Shown: positions 46,599 to 60,657, numbered from the stretch's first letter. The stretch is 64,000 nt of DNA from Clarireedia homoeocarpa (GCA_001465935.1 LNKV01000020.1:813252-877251); one strand, 5' to 3'. Numbers and translations: made by a program. The notes: generated by a model not told the origin, from the letters alone.

Positions 46599-49500
46599 AT
46601 GGAAGCCCTATCGCCTCGAGATGTCAACGCGAATATCCGCGCAAAGCCAGCATCCCAGAAATCGGCCCCTCAGAAAGCGGCCCCTCCACCTGCGAAATTA
46701 GGAAGAGAAAAGGATCATCCACCACCACCACCCGCTGAAGTGCCAGAACCGCCATGTGCCGATCGCAAGAATGGATCCATATATAAGACGGGTCGCTGCC
46801 TTGGGAAGGGAGGATTCGCTATTTGCTACGAAGCTCAGCTAAAGGGGACGAAAAAGAAATATGCTTTGAAGATAGTCAAGAGCCATATGTCGCAGAAGAA
46901 GATGGAGCAAAAGGTACGTTCACTTGCGTATGTTCCTTTTCATGAGGCTCACTCATGACCGCAGTTTCAAACTGAGCTTCAAATACATTCTAAGATGAAC
47001 CATCCGAACATTGTCAAATTTCATCGTGCATTTACATATGACAAATGTACTTACATCGCCATGGAACTCTGCCCGAATGCCTCATTAATGGACATGGTGA
47101 AGAAGAGGAAGTATCTTACAGAGCCTGAGGTTCGGTTTTATACAGTTCAGATTGCCGGCGCTGTCAAGTACATGCATGCGAAAGGCATAATCCATCGAGA
47201 TTTGAAGATGGGTAACATCTTCTTGGACAAGGACATGAATGTCAAGATTGGCGATTTTGGACTTGCAGCTTTGCTTATGTCGAACAAAGATATGGCTGCT
47301 TGTCGACGAACGACACTGTGCGGCACGCCGAATTATATCGCTCCTGAAATCCTAGCAAAAAACAACGGTGGACATGACCATGCCGTTGATATTTGGAGTC
47401 TGGGCATCATCATGTGAGTAGCTTCCCTCAAGACTGGCTTATTTATCTCCCGCTAATTGTCAATAGTTTTGCAATGCTAACAGGAAAGCCTCCTTTTCAA
47501 TCCCCTACGGCGGATGAGATATACCGCAGAGCAAAAGAGAGAGAATACGAGTGGCCACAGCAATTTATCAAAGCGAATATGATATCTTCAGAGACACAAG
47601 ATCTAGTAGCGATGATGTTGCAAGATGCTGAAGAACGGCCGGGCCCAGATGTCATTGTACAGCATCCATTTTTCACGTGTGGCTGGATGCCCCTAGTGGA
47701 AGAGATGACAACAGACTTACTGGAGGATGCCCCAAGACCCGATCAATTTCCCTCGATTCCTGTTAAAACTGGCCGACCTAATCCGTATGTGCGGGCGCTC
47801 AAGAAACTCTGTATCAAATGCGAAGTAGGACCTTGGACGCCGAAGAAGCAACTTACCAGCCTCTACAAAGAATGTGCATTGGAGGAAAGGGCAGGCTTGA
47901 CTCCTCATGTGCCATTACCGGAAGACATTGTATACCGTCCTTATAACGAATGGGTGCGAGAACAAGGTAAACAGACAGCCGAAGAGAAATCTGCAATTGA
48001 AATAGAGGCATCGAGCACTATGGTGGAAACCCTAGCCGTGCCGAAAAACAACAATAACAACATAGTAGCCCTAGCCCAAAGGCCGGCTAGTCAGAGTTTT
48101 GCAGCACAACAGCGAGTGCGCGATCAGCCTCCTAATACGGCTTCATTGAGAGGAGCTCTTCCCCGACGACCAAACGGGAAGGCAGCAGGGAGTTCCACTG
48201 AACAGGGTGAAAAGGTAGCTACAGATCTTAAGCCTCGGGGAATTCTCAAAACAAAATCTGTGCCACAAATAGCTCCAGAGGCCGAAGGACGTCTTGCGGC
48301 AAATCTCGTAGAAGATTTGAAGAAAGCTGATGAAGAGCGCAAGACAGAAGAAATGACAGAACAACTGTCCCCAAAGAAATTGGTTTCATTATTCGGTCCT
48401 GATGAAGAGAGAGAATGGGTCCCTGGAACCAAGCCTGACCACATTCTGGAGAGCCTACGACACCTGTCCACCGAGTTGGAAAGAGCTCTGAACAGCAGAA
48501 CGACTGTAGCTAACCCAAAAGCTAGGCCGGCAAATCCTGCTATTGTGGTGAAATGGGTAGATTACACAAACAGATATGGTCTTGGATACATTCTCAGCAA
48601 CGGAAGTGTTGGCTGTGTATTCCGCGAGACACCTGCAGGCATATACGAAAGTCCTCGAACAGTGATTGCACCTTCGTGTATTGTTATCCGTAATGGAGAG
48701 AAGCACTTGGCAAATCGAACCAACAAGGATTATGTCGACAGACACCAGATCATTCCAGTCTCCGGGCCAGCCGTCGAATTCTTCGAGAGTAAGGGTGAGC
48801 GAGGTATCATTCGTGGCAAAGTCGCTGCAGAACATTATAAAGTTTCTGAGACGAGCAACGGAGTGCCATCTCGATCCTTGGAGCGTGGTGTAGATGTGTT
48901 CGATGATCGAAAAAGGGACAAGATCTGCCTTTGGAAGAAGTTTGGCAATTACATGTCTGCATATGGCAGAGATCAAGAGTATCCTTACGAGCCTTGGACG
49001 AATCAGGATCCGGAAGCATCTGCCAACAGCACTGTCGTCACCTTCTATCAGCGATGGGGTGATGTTGGCTGCTGGGGATTCAGTGACGGCCACTTCCAAG
49101 TATGAGCACCCTGACTGTAATGTTATTATCAAATCACTAATCTATGATAGTTCAATTTTCCAGATCACACAAAGATTGTTCTTTCAGCGGATGGATCTTG
49201 GTGTGACTTTTATCATTTATCTTTCGAAGCTGCACGAGAACTCAACGAGCAAGGCACACTCCCGGCAACCGCATTAGACGATCGACAACACCTCTCATAC
49301 CCTCTGCAAACGCTGTTAAACTTCATGGCAAAGCCATCAAGGACAGCAAAGACAACTATACGTAAACGACCAGAAATTGATCCTATGATTCAAGGATTGC
49401 CACAAGCCAATGATTTTCGAAGAAAAGTCGAATTCATAAAATCCGCGGTCAAGGAATGGGTACAGAACGGTGGATTAGGAATTAGCGACATGGAACCAAA

Positions 49501-49678
49501 AACTCGTTTACGCTGGCTTGGTCGTCGTGAGGCAATTGCCAGTCACAAGAAGCTCAAACATGTGTGGACAACAGTTGGAGGAAGACGAGGTGACGAACGA
49601 CGAGTGGGTTGGTTTGATCCCCTCAAGCCAGAGGACATTATTTACGACTCGGAGATTAATGGAGTTATGGTTGAGTAG
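46599..49678 (+). CDS. plo1: Polo-like kinase (Cdc5/Plo1/PlkA)
   Basis: Mitotic Ser/Thr kinase acting at spindle poles, in mitotic entry and in septation. Exons 46599-46913, 46965-47413, 47467-49099 and 49151-49678 give 974 aa. Kinase features are the Gly-rich loop GKGGFA (69-74), ATP-binding Lys91, HRDLKMGN (HRD 182-184), DFG 202-204 and the activation loop RRTTLCGTPNYIAPE with Thr221/222. Two polo boxes follow: the first begins near residue 614 with WVDYTNRYGLGYILSNGS, the second ends with the phosphopeptide-pincer sequence DHTK around residue 804. A C-terminal extension of about 130 residues beyond the second box and a Pro-rich N-terminus (PPPPPAEVPEPP) make it longer than animal Plk1, as in other filamentous fungi. 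The start was chosen at the MEALSPRD sequence. Confidence 0.93.
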
Positions 49679-50575
49679 TCTGCTTGTTTTGGCAGATTTA
49701 GTAGCATTTTTGGTTTGCAGTTTCTTCGGGTCGATACGTTTCACGGCCGTAAGACATACATGACAATAGACATAATCATGGTCTTTTTTATTGGAGTTAT
49801 GGGGTTACAAACCTTCGAAAGGTCCATCTTGAGAAGGGTAAGGAGTTACGGATTGATGAACGCATATGGGATATATGCATATTTATAATACCGCTTCGCG
49901 GAAGTTGGGCCTGGTTGCTTCTATTTCTTCACTGGTGGCTGTCTCCTGCCTTCCTTTGATGAAACTTATTTCAGATAGTTTGCGTACGGCGATGGCATTA
50001 GGGTTGGGGTACTTTTTTTGCTTCACAATGAGCTTGCTGGAGATGTTTTGCTATTGCATGAATGAGAGATTGGTCGGGAAATTCACATGGAAGTCCTGCT
50101 GGTTTGGTGACTGATGACTTTTAGAAGGTACCAGTCGATCGTTGTGAGATATTGTTTAACCTATGCAATAAGAACGCTCGACAATTTTGTTCATTCCCTT
50201 GTTTTACATGCTGTGTCGTGATGTGCTGTGTAGTTTCACGTGTTGGTATTGACAGTGGCCACTTACAAAATAATCAGAGAGATGAAAAAGGTAAAACGAA
50301 TGCATGCACGACACTAACTATTATTCTTGTTTATATATCTCGGGTCAGGTAAGAAGAGCTTGTGGAGAAATAAAACTACTATACGAGGATTTACAAAGAA
50401 GTAAGTGTGTACAGATGATTGTACAGAAATATAACAAGATACATAGATGGAAGGCGGTTGGGAAAATACCCTTTCCTCAACACACACCATTTACCGTGCC
50501 AACCAACGTCCTTGTTTCCCCCCTCTACTTCCCTTATCTACTTTACCTCACATATCACCAACCGAAGCAGGAAAT
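49679..50575. other. Convergent 3' intergenic region
   Basis: About 900 bp between the ends of Polo kinase (+) and the GH17 glucanase (-). Only short frames are present, so this is probably two 3' UTRs. Confidence 0.65.
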
Positions 50576-52577
50576 CTAGAAAAGGTGGATAGCACCCCAA
50601 CTCTGCTCGCATCCGAGGCTGCCGGCATCCTTCCACAACTCGTTGGTGTAGGCAAAGATTGCCGCACGGCCACCGCACTTCTCAATGATGCCCGTGACGG
50701 CGGTCTTCTGCTCCGCGACACCCGGGCACGCGGCGCCGTTGCAAGAACCGGCGGATGGCCATCCGGTCTCGAGGTTGATGGCTGTAAGGCCCGGGCAGAC
50801 GGTGTCGGCAATCTCGAGTTGGGAAAGGGCGAAGGCGCCGGCGTTTTCGGCGGTGACTTGGCTGTTGAAGAAAGGATGGAGGTTGGCGCCGGTGATGTCG
50901 ACGGCGGGGCAGAGCACGTTGACGTTGGCTTGCCAGATGTTGAGGGGCTCGGTGGTGGTGACAGGGCCGGTGTAGCCGGCGGCGCTGAAGGCGGATTTGG
51001 AGGAGCTGATGAAGGAGGCGAGGGCGCCGGCAGTGGTGAATCCGTTGAAGACGGCCTCGTTACCGACGACGATGAGCTCGACGAGCTCCCATTGGCCCCA
51101 GGAGACAATCTCGGTGACTTGGGCGGCGGCGCCGGAGCAGCCTGCGGAATCAATGTAGATACCGAGGATGAGCTTGATGCCGGCAACCTTGGCGGCGGCA
51201 CCGACGTTTTCGAGACCGGAGCAGTCGGTGCTGTAGATTCGGACAGCCTTGAAGCCGCGGGCGGCGATGAGGGCAATGTCAACGGAGACCATATCGGCGG
51301 TCTTGCAGAGCTTGTTGTCTTGGTATGGAGAGTAGGTCATGGCCCATTTGGTGCCTTCCATTCCGTTGCCAACGCTGCCGCCGTTTCCACTGGTGGCGGC
51401 GGCTGAGGTGGCTGAGGCCTTGGAGCTGGCGGAGGAAACTTGGGATGAGACGGATGAGACGACCGAGGAAGCCGATGAAACGATGGAGGAAGCCGATGCG
51501 ATGACAGAGGAAACGGGTACCACTGATGAAACCGATGCGATAACAGAGGAAACAGGTGCAACGGATGAAGCTGATGCGACGACAGAAGAAGCTGACCCGA
51601 CAACAGAGGAAGCAGGTGCAACAGCGGATGAAGCAACTGCAAGAGCGCTGCTGGCTGGTGTAACGGCAACTCCCAACGCGCTAGAAACGGAAGAGGCAGC
51701 TGGGACGATGGTGGAAGTAACAGCTGCGACAGGAGCGGAAGCTGGGGAGGTAGCAGCGGTCATGGTGGAGAATGAGGAGGAGTAAGGGCAGAAAACAACA
51801 TAGTTGGTCTCGGTAATCGTGGTCACAACTTCGGGTTGAGTGTAGGTTCCTGGGGCATAGGAAGCTGGGGTTGGGAAGACCAAGACGGTGGAAGCAGGTA
51901 CACTGGTGGTTATTGGTGCGATGGTGTAGGTTCCTGCGGCCGGGCACTCGTAGGTGGTGGTGAGGATGGTGCTGGTTACAACTCCGTCTGAGGTCGAGAC
52001 GGTGGCGTATGGGCATACAACGGTTGTTGATTTGGTCACAACGGTGGTGACTCCTCCTACGGTGTAGGTTCCTGCAGATGCGATTGAGGTTGAGGTGGCC
52101 CCACAGACGGTGGTCGACTCAGTGAGAGTCACGGTGGTTGCCGGGATGGTGTAGACACCTGGGGTTGGCAACGTGGTTGCCAATGGGGTAGGGACGACCA
52201 CGGGAGTGTTGGAGACTGGAGCTGGAGCTGGAGTCGAGACAGATGCTGGTGGGGAAACCACGGCTCCTCCTGCGCTTGAGCTTGCAACTGCAGGGGTTGG
52301 GGCAGGTGGGAAGTATACTACAGACTGATGTTAGCTGATATCTTATGATTGTGTTTTTAAAGATATCTTTCTTACGTTGAGGCTCTCCAGTGATAGTGGT
52401 GTAGATGGTTGTGCAACTACAAGTCTCTGCAACAGGAGCAGCAGCACTGGTTCCTGTAACTACCAAACCTCTCTCATGGAAATCCTCGTGACCATGTCTC
52501 TTTCCATAGTTGGCTGATCTCGCATTAACACCACCTGCGATCGCCGCAGCGACGGCAATAACTCCTCCGGCCTTCAT
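50576..52577 (-). CDS. btgE: Cell-wall GH17 beta-1,3-glucan endoglucosidase (BTGE-like)
   Basis: Wall-remodelling glucanase/transglycosidase. Exons 52577-52376 and 52317-50576 give 647 aa. A signal peptide covers about residues 1-19, followed by a KRHGHEDFHERG segment with a possible Kex2-type KR site. The middle 250 residues are Ser/Val/Ala/Thr/Pro-rich, with YTIPATTVT-like repeats and then about thirty ASSVV-type units, probably an O-glycosylated stalk. The C-terminal GH17 domain reads TYSPYQDNKLCKT, FKAVRIYSTDCSGLENVG, VGNEAVFNG (acid/base Glu near residue 488) and NLETGWPSAG (nucleophile Glu near 584). Its ending, QSWGAIHLF, has no GPI signal. It is related to yeast Scw11 and Aspergillus BtgE. 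Confidence 0.92.
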
Positions 52578-55500
52578 CTTGTATAGTATCGTGAGGATAT
52601 TACGACGTTACTTCTCGTGTCCAGAAAATTAATATATTATGCGTGATTATCGATCGTAAAGAACGCCCGCTAAAAGAGTGAAGCGGTAGCTGTGTAGAGG
52701 TGAAGGATCCCTTGGGACGAAGGAGTGAGAGTGAGATTAAGGGAATGTATATTCACAACATCAACATCAAACGAGGGAAGTGAGGAGGTAGAAGTAGAGA
52801 ACGAGGAAGGCGGAGAAATAATAAAGAGATCCAAATGTAACCTACAAAGCTAAGGGTCCGCATGTTGCCCTAGCTTCAGTCCTACCTATCCCATGTGGAT
52901 TACCTTGATTCTTGACATGGGGCATGGTCGTGTGGATATGTTCCGGCGATGGTTCGGATGTGGTAGTGAGTATGATTTGGTGCCGATACATCGTGAACCC
53001 GTCTAACTATTCTAAGAGCCAAGAGACAAGACAGAGGCCAACATGGTTAAGACTTTTTTTTCATTGGCAAGAGGGATATAACTGTAGAAATGAGTGGATC
53101 ATTTGAAGTTATTCTGACATTTCATAAGAGAGGAAGACTCATATTTACGAGAGGTATTGTTGATGATGCTGTTGTGGAGGGTGTTGTTTCCTTTTTCCCG
53201 GTGTTCGTATCAACAATCATTCTACAGCCGTCATACAAACATTCTGCACGTTGTGATCCCAGAAATCGCCTCCTCTTGCACAAAAAGGCCATATAAATCC
53301 TGTTACAGCCATAAGAGACTTCCTAATCAAGTAAATCGCACTGACTATTATGGCGACTCATTTCCCATTGTCGTACTTTTCAAGGCTACCCCTGAATTTC
53401 CCCGTTGAAAGTGCACAGAGCACATAGACTGGTTAAGATGTACGTCAGGGATGATTTTGACCGTTCAGACTATCTCTCCGACGCAGAACGGAATGAGAAG
53501 AATAATTTGGGACAATTTACTAGTTTGACTGTTTACTGAGGACAGAATATTTGCTGCAAATGCAGAGTCGTATGAAGACCCGTGATATCATAACTGTCTG
53601 ATTGGTTTGTTGACATTATCGGTGGTCAGCCTACGCTAGAGAGCCCGCAAACAAGCATATGGGGAAAATATAGGGGAAGCGACCAGAGTTTAATGTTAAC
53701 TTTGGAGTCGATCAATCATTTTTGGCCATTCCCGTGTGCATGGTACTCAGCCTCACCAGATCGGGCTTGGTGGCAGTGTTACCCAGCATCAATTGTGCAG
53801 TGGACAAAGTGCATCCCATGCGGTATGTCGTCGGACGCAGTGCCGAGCCGTTGTTGTTATACAACAACGATACAGAGAGTATGATTTGTTGTTTTCTCAT
53901 ATCCAAAAAGATCAGCCTCTACCTTCGTATACAACCAGACCCTCAGGATCTTCAAATCGGTTCAGCGCTATGTGCTTCGTATAGGCAATACCATTGCCAT
54001 TTCATTGCCCCTCTCCAAAAGCCAGTGAGAACCCGAACATATCCCACCACTTGCACCGCGAGTTGCCGGAGCTGACGGTGATATCTTAATCTCCTCCACT
54101 CATATCCACACATCCGAAGTCGTCAAGAAACCCGCGTTCCTGACTAGTCCCAATCCGACACCGTCACCCCTTGGCCCTTGGGCACATTTCCGTCCAAAAA
54201 ACGCAGATCGTACAACCTCCTTTTGACTATTTTTTACCGACTTGGGAAGTTGTAAGAAGATCTTTGAACAGTTTGAACATCGTCCCTTCTCCTCATGTCT
54301 CTCGTCGCCTCTCAAATGTGGGGCATCATCTCGTACTCAATAGTCCAGAAGAATCGTGGAATTGCACGGCAAAACCCTACAGGTGGTTCATGTCTCGCAC
54401 AATTTTTCAGGGCGACTCTGGCCAGCCCTTCTAAATAGATCTCAACTGTGGGGATCAAGAGTGCCGTAACCTTTCGCCGGCCAACGGTGGGAGATTCTGC
54501 GTTTTTCTACTGTGCACTCCAACACCAGCACCGGTATCTCGCCACTTCTCTTCTTGGCGCTCGTGTTCACCAAATTACTGTGATAATCTACGCCGAAAAC
54601 CACTCACCCTCGCCTCAACCTCTACACAGGCTGCCCAGTCACGTTCTTGGTCTCCTTTCTAGTGACCAATCATGATTACTTACTATTCGATTCTGCTGTG
54701 AGAAAGTTGTCAATTCCGCCAGTGGCTGTGCTAACTATCCGACCAACTTCAGATTTCCGATTCTGGATTTATTCGTTTCTTATTGCACTAATTGCATATC
54801 TAATCGTTTAAGTGAACTTTTGGATATTGAGAATTCATATATACACTTGCCAGAATCAAAATTTCAAAAGTATATGTTTTGGTTGTGTATCAAAGTTTGG
54901 AGTTGGTCGATCAGTTCGTACACCCACTGGTGCTCTTCACGACTATATTCAAGTAGACCAAGTCGGTCTCCAAGGTGAGCAAATAAGACCCCCAAAACCA
55001 ATTCATCAATTTCTCAAGGCGCATTTCTCTTACAATATGACATGGCTTCGGTGCTTATCTAAGGGAAACGCCATGAGAAAGGAGATTGCTCAACGTTTTG
55101 CCAGGGACTGTGCTAGGTGCTTTGCCATGGGGTCATTCTAGTGCAGCGACCCTTGCGACAAGCTAGGTATGAGTTCGTTCAAGTTGTATGTAGCAAGCTT
55201 CAGTAACAAATTCCCGGTCATCCTGTATCAGTTTGGGTCGCCTACGTTGCGAGGAAAAGGGCAAATACAAGCATAGGCACAGCCAAGGTTGTAACCGCGT
55301 TCGAGATGCTGTAGGCCTCAGCCACAATGCAAATTCCAATGGTTATTGAAGCAGAGGCCAGCAATCCGTGAAACAACTATGGGGTGGTAATCGACTCTTC
55401 TGGGGGCTCGATGTACCAGATATTGTATCCAGCCAAATACCAAGTACAACCATCTATATTTAAACAAACATTGCGTCCAATCGCGTCTAAAAAAAGATCC

Positions 55501-58500
55501 AAGCCTCATCTTATTTTCAGCAGTTATATCATTAGCAGGCGCTCCTTCTTGACTCTCGTAGCTTGAACAAATGCCTCCAAGCGACAGGTTATGCGGAACG
55601 TATTCGTGAAATGAAGTAATGTGTCTCCACCAATTCGAATCCTGAGTGGTGAGACCGGCCCCAAGATTCAATCATTTAGTGGCACAGAAGGCAGTCCCTC
55701 GTTTCAAATCTACAACGTCGATCTGATATTCCATAGGGCAGGAAGGACATTGATGCAATCTCATACAAGTATAATCATCGTCTGCAGTTCCATAGCCAAA
55801 CCGATATCGACTCACGCTAGTAGAGCTATCATCAAGACTGAACTTTTCATTGCAGGTCATCAGATGCTGGCATACGTCGTGGGTCAGCGTTTCGGACAGG
55901 AAGTCCTCACGTGGGTGCTGACTTGATAAACTCATTCTTGAGATCGCACAACCATCTGATCGGATGCGACTCGCACGTCTACCAAAAAGAGGAACACATT
56001 TCCATTGGTAAGCTGGATGTCAGTGTGTGATAGGTCATTGAGTGAAATGCCATGGTCAAGGCCATGATGGTATTGTTTTAGCGCCACTTGGATGTGAGGG
56101 AAACGCAGTCTGTAAGGAGAAAAGTAGTTCGAGATGCAGATGAGCCCATCTTCTGGATAACCGTCATCTTCTGAACAACCGCTGCGAGTAGATGCTGGAA
56201 TACAGGAGCCGGACTGGGGTAGTGCATTGATGTTTGCCGCTCGTGGGGGTGGAACTGCTGAGATGAAGGAGAATACATCCATGGTATGCATGGTGGCGAG
56301 AGAGGTCTCGTGATAGAATAGACAGGAAGTGTATGCGATCGTGTGATTCCAGGCTGGAGAGGAGATTCCAATACCTGCAGCCTAACTAAGTAGCCAATCT
56401 TTCATTGCAGGGAGCGAAAGAAACGGTTGAAGTCGTTGGCAGGAAATCTGCTATTTGAAGGATGATTTCAGGAGGTATGGTCGAGCAACATTTCAACTTG
56501 TGATGTCGATATTTCGACAGGGTCTGCGTCGTTTTGGGCTGGCATTTCTGATCGTTCCATTGGTAAGCTGGTCAGAGTTGTGTCGCCACGCAGCTCTGAT
56601 TCGCAGTGCAAGGGAAGACAAAAAAGACAACACAGACTGAATCGAAGGCTGAAGATGGATTGCAAAGCTCAAAGTCTGCTGGTATTGAAGTTTGAGGTTA
56701 CCTTTGTACTACTTGCAAGCTACGTTTACACGATGGAGTGGAGTGGTTGACTTAGCAACCCTTACTGTAAATGGAATAAATCGCATGAATTGTAAATTAT
56801 CATCTAGTTAAATAAATCCAAAAATGTTCTTAATGGGTCTGCTGGGGAAAGAGGGAGATTCGATTGTGCAAATATGATATAAGGATTGAAATTGAATGCT
56901 CTCCATTCCCAGAGTTTGAAAAAGGTGTCTCGATGGGAACGTAAGTAGATCATCTGCAATATGAAAGCCGGCCATTAACTTAGTGCAACCTTCCGCCGGT
57001 CTCACATTATTCTGGCTTTAAACGTGTCCAATTGGTGAACTCCAACAGGCATTTCGATTGGAGGCTTGATATTGTATGGATGTATCATGAAATTTCCACC
57101 CGTTTCGATCTCGTTCATCCCTTGTTCTCACTCCAGGTCAGCACATATGTATCGGCATCCTACGCCGTACTTCTACGCAGGAAGACTACACAAATGGGCA
57201 GGCAGGCGGACAAGATGAGGACATGATAGAAATAATCAATAGATCTGATAGCATAAGACGTACCTAACTGTAACATAGCAATTGATTGCAAATGTGATTC
57301 TATCTAGGGAAGGAACTTGAAGACAAGAAATCCGAGCTGAAAGTCACCAGATTGAAGAGTTCCCAATGGTCTCTAAGTAGATATAGGAGAAGAGATGCAG
57401 GCTAATAGCACGCCAGATGGGTGTTTGGGGATAGGTAGCCCTTTCGATATCACTGGGTATTCGAGGCTGCTTTCTGCGGGACCATTTCAGTGGTGTAAGA
57501 GTTCAGGTTCTTCTATGAAGTATTGAGGGAAGACAGCTAATGGTAGGATAAAGGGGGACAGAGTGCGGGGAATCTCTCTAAGGCTTGAATAGCAATGGCC
57601 TATTACCTTTTACTCCGGTCAACCTAATCGATTTCGAATGCCTTATAGTGATATGATAAAGAGCATATGTAGAAATGAGATCATTTGCCGAGTAGGTAGG
57701 TAGGGTATTTCGTCCACACGTGACGGAAAGGTCTAATTTAGGAATAGATGATGGTATTCCCGGTTGAGTTTCCGGGGTTCTTGCTGAATATAACAACAAT
57801 CCATCACACCCGTTTGCATGGACAATGTTCATATAGTTAGAAAACACCGATATCTCTCGTGACAACTTATATGGGGAGCATCTTTTTAGGAGCACTCATC
57901 ATCAGGGGCTGACTCTCGTCGACACAAGACTGCTAGGGCGCAACTTTGCACTTTCTCGATCCCGACGGTACAACTTGTCGACAAACTTACGACTAGATAA
58001 TGTTCTGGATGCAATGATTGACGCCGTAGACCCAAAAAAGAAGTAGATCAACCCTTCCAAGCTCATGATTGGTAGTACCGATCATTGTTACACATCTTCA
58101 TCAGGCGTTCCCGATCGATCCGTCTATATTGTGGAGAAGGTGCAGACATCAGAAATAAATATGATGCTTTGTTGCATGTCCCGAATTCGGATCGAAAATT
58201 GTGTGTTCAACGCCCAACGAGTCCAGCGGTTAATGTCGACTTTCATCGAAGATCATCCAAATGGCTGGACTGCCGGGTGGGTATGAGGAAATGGCTGATT
58301 CTTTTGTTGCATGTCTCGATCGACGATTCAAGTAGGATTCCATAGTATGAGAGGTTGGGGGTGGAAGTTTTTCGAGTGAATGGATGTATTTCAATGATTG
58401 TCAAGTGACATTGAGATATTCGGTTGTTGGTGTTAACTCGATGACTTCATCGCTACTCGGCCACGAAATCTTCACTTCGGATCCTTCGGTGACGAGGAAC

Positions 58501-60483
58501 CTACTACGGAACCGTAAAGACACAAAGTCTTGAGAACAATGGGAAGTCGTGCAATTTGGCGCATGAGGCCTAGAAGCTGCTTGCATAATAGTAGAGCTTA
58601 GCATTGCGCAAATCACGTTTGAGGCTGTAAGTTCTCCTTTCTACCACCAATACAAACGGAAGGGAGCTACTGAGTATTTGAGTGGTGCTTCACTCTCCTG
58701 CCTTGTGGCGAGGCATACCCCGCAATGCTTAAGTGAGTCAGAGTTCTCAAATACATACTATGTAAGTACCATATCGTGGGGGGATCCGAGCCGTTGGGCC
58801 GGCCCACTATCAGCCCTATGAACGAAGACGATAAAGTCAAAGTAACATCCAGGACGGGGTAGCAAGGTTAGTAGCATAAGCAAAAACCCGATATTTCAGT
58901 GCGCATACCAAGTATGGTCACAGGAAGCGTCTCCTAACTGCAACCTGCGATGTCTCTGACTGGTCGAGGGATACACGTGCTAATCACGTGTAGCGCTTCG
59001 GATATTGGACTTGACCGAGACGATGATTTCAAATCCGAGAAATCAAACGTTGCAGTTTTGAGCCTCTGAATCTCTCAAATTCGACACGGCAAACGGCAAC
59101 CTGCAAGATGCGTATGTATGGTTCGTAATCAAAGCACCATTAATCTGCAGCCTCCAGGCGACAATGTCGCATTCTCACCAATCACATTACGAGGAAGTAT
59201 ATACGCTTAGCAATCGAAAGAGAAGCTTCATACTGTTCTTCCATATGCAGACTCGGTGAGTCATACCGTACCCGCGGAATGAAATGACATTTCGTGGGGT
59301 TTTTCGCGGAGAAGGAATGGTCTTGTCGTAGACATACTAGGAGGCTTAGACATTGTAGAAGAGGATACATATGCTTCTTTCTCGAACATCGCTCTTGATT
59401 ATTGACTAGGCAGACTCCATACGAATCCGATACCTACCTGAGTACGACACCAAATCTCGTAAAGTGGCAGGACGCGACATGGAGAAGTGTAAAGTAAAGG
59501 GCGCAGCTATGCCGCAAGAAAAGCCAAAATGTCAAAAAGTCGAAAAAATGGGATTTAGTAATCGACAGTGCCCACTGCCCAGCCGTGCAAGGTTCGGTGC
59601 GAAGATCCAAAACCCGGCGAGATGATTTTGGTAACGGTGGAATGCTTCCTTGTGATTAGTGGAGAGTAGAGAGTAGAGAAAGGTTACTCTCGGCACGCTG
59701 TTTTAATCTGCCAAGAGTACGAGTAAGCAGCTGCATCAATCCATTCGGTTTCTAGTCCATCCCATTCATTCTTCTGGGCAGAAAGTACGTAAGCAGGAAC
59801 GCGAGCAAGGCAAAGCAAGGCAATGCAAGGCCAGGCAAGATGAGACGGACACGGACTTAGAGGATGCGTGTGAGATGGGACGGGACACAGTTACGGATAT
59901 AAAGTGGATTTTGCGGTGCTGTGTGAACTGTGAGGGGGGCATGTGAGAGGGAGAAGGCCATCTTCCCATATCATGAGGATCATTTTTCGCAGAGAACCCC
60001 CACCATAGGGCCGTATAGGTCGCGTCTTCGCATAGTAACCTGCACCGAGTCTTGATTGTTGGAAGAGATGCAAGAGACGTGAGAATCCCAAGTGCGATCT
60101 TCCCACCAACGGAGATTCCAAAGCGAAACAGACCTCAAGTCCAACATTTCATCGACGGAGCAAGGTACCAGCGAGCACGGTAAGCGATAATGTTTCAAGC
60201 CGGCCGTCGATTATCTTGGTTCTATGCGGCACGAGATGTAGCCTAAACAAGTCGTGGAGGCTTTTCGCAAGGTTGCGCCTTGCAAACAAGGATGATTAGG
60301 CCCCCATCCAAGGTCAATACTTCGTACAGTCGATGAAGAAATTTCACCACGAGGAGCTGTATGGGCCGCGGGCACGTAGCAGGGAGAGCAGAGGGCGAGC
60401 AGAGTTTGCGCACAGCTTCGACGCGGCGCGCAGGTGGCGAACAGTGGAAGAGTGGAAGAGTGGAAGAGCGCAAGAGCGAAGGA
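52578..60483. other. Gene-poor interval
   Basis: About 7.9 kb with no intact gene that I can support. The first 500 bp are the GH17 gene promoter. One probable pseudogene lies at 55318-56291. The other frames, all under 120 codons, lack splice-consistent extensions or family features. No 5S rRNA or tRNA was recognised by eye. Confidence 0.5.
55318..56291 (-). pseudogene. Decayed gene with Cys-rich fungal protein features
   Basis: Three stretches on the minus strand read like consecutive parts of one protein. The first, 56291-55932, contains RLRFPHIQVALKQYHHGLDH and GISLNDLSHTDI and ends RSQE then TGA. The second, 55935-55672, is in another frame and contains DVCQHLMT and CPSCPMEYQIDVVD, then a TGA. 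The third continues in that same frame to 55318 with LNLGAGLTTQDSNWWRHI. So one frameshift and a TGA where a Trp (TGG) would fit break the gene, and a second TGA follows RSQE. The CxH plus CxxC pattern and order recall an uncharacterised Helotiales family, but this is from memory. It could also be a real gene with unseen introns. Confidence 0.45.
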
Positions 60484-60642
60484 ATGTGTCTTCTGGATGG
60501 GCAGCAGAAGAGGAGAACAACTGCAGTGTTTTCCATGCTTCCATACTGTACTTCCGTATCCATTCGTGCTCACCACTCCCACCCACTCAGAAAGCCGAAC
60601 ATGCAGGGGCCCTCCCACTCGATACGAAAAAGCTGCGAGTGA
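60484..60642 (+). promoter_or_regulatory. Candidate upstream ORF in CPC1 leader (52 codons)
   Basis: ATG at 60484, TGA at 60640-60642. Its size and place resemble the long second uORF of Neurospora cpc-1 and Aspergillus cpcA mRNAs. Whether the transcript starts upstream of it is unknown. The area also has open frames on the other strand because of its high GC and a GGAAGAGT repeat (60446-60478). Confidence 0.35.
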
Positions 60643-60657
60643 TAAGAGCGACAGAAG

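Noticed and set aside
50447..51785. Long plus-strand and alternative minus-strand frames over the glucanase gene
   Set aside because: Shadows of the GH17 gene caused by its biased codons and GC-rich repeats.
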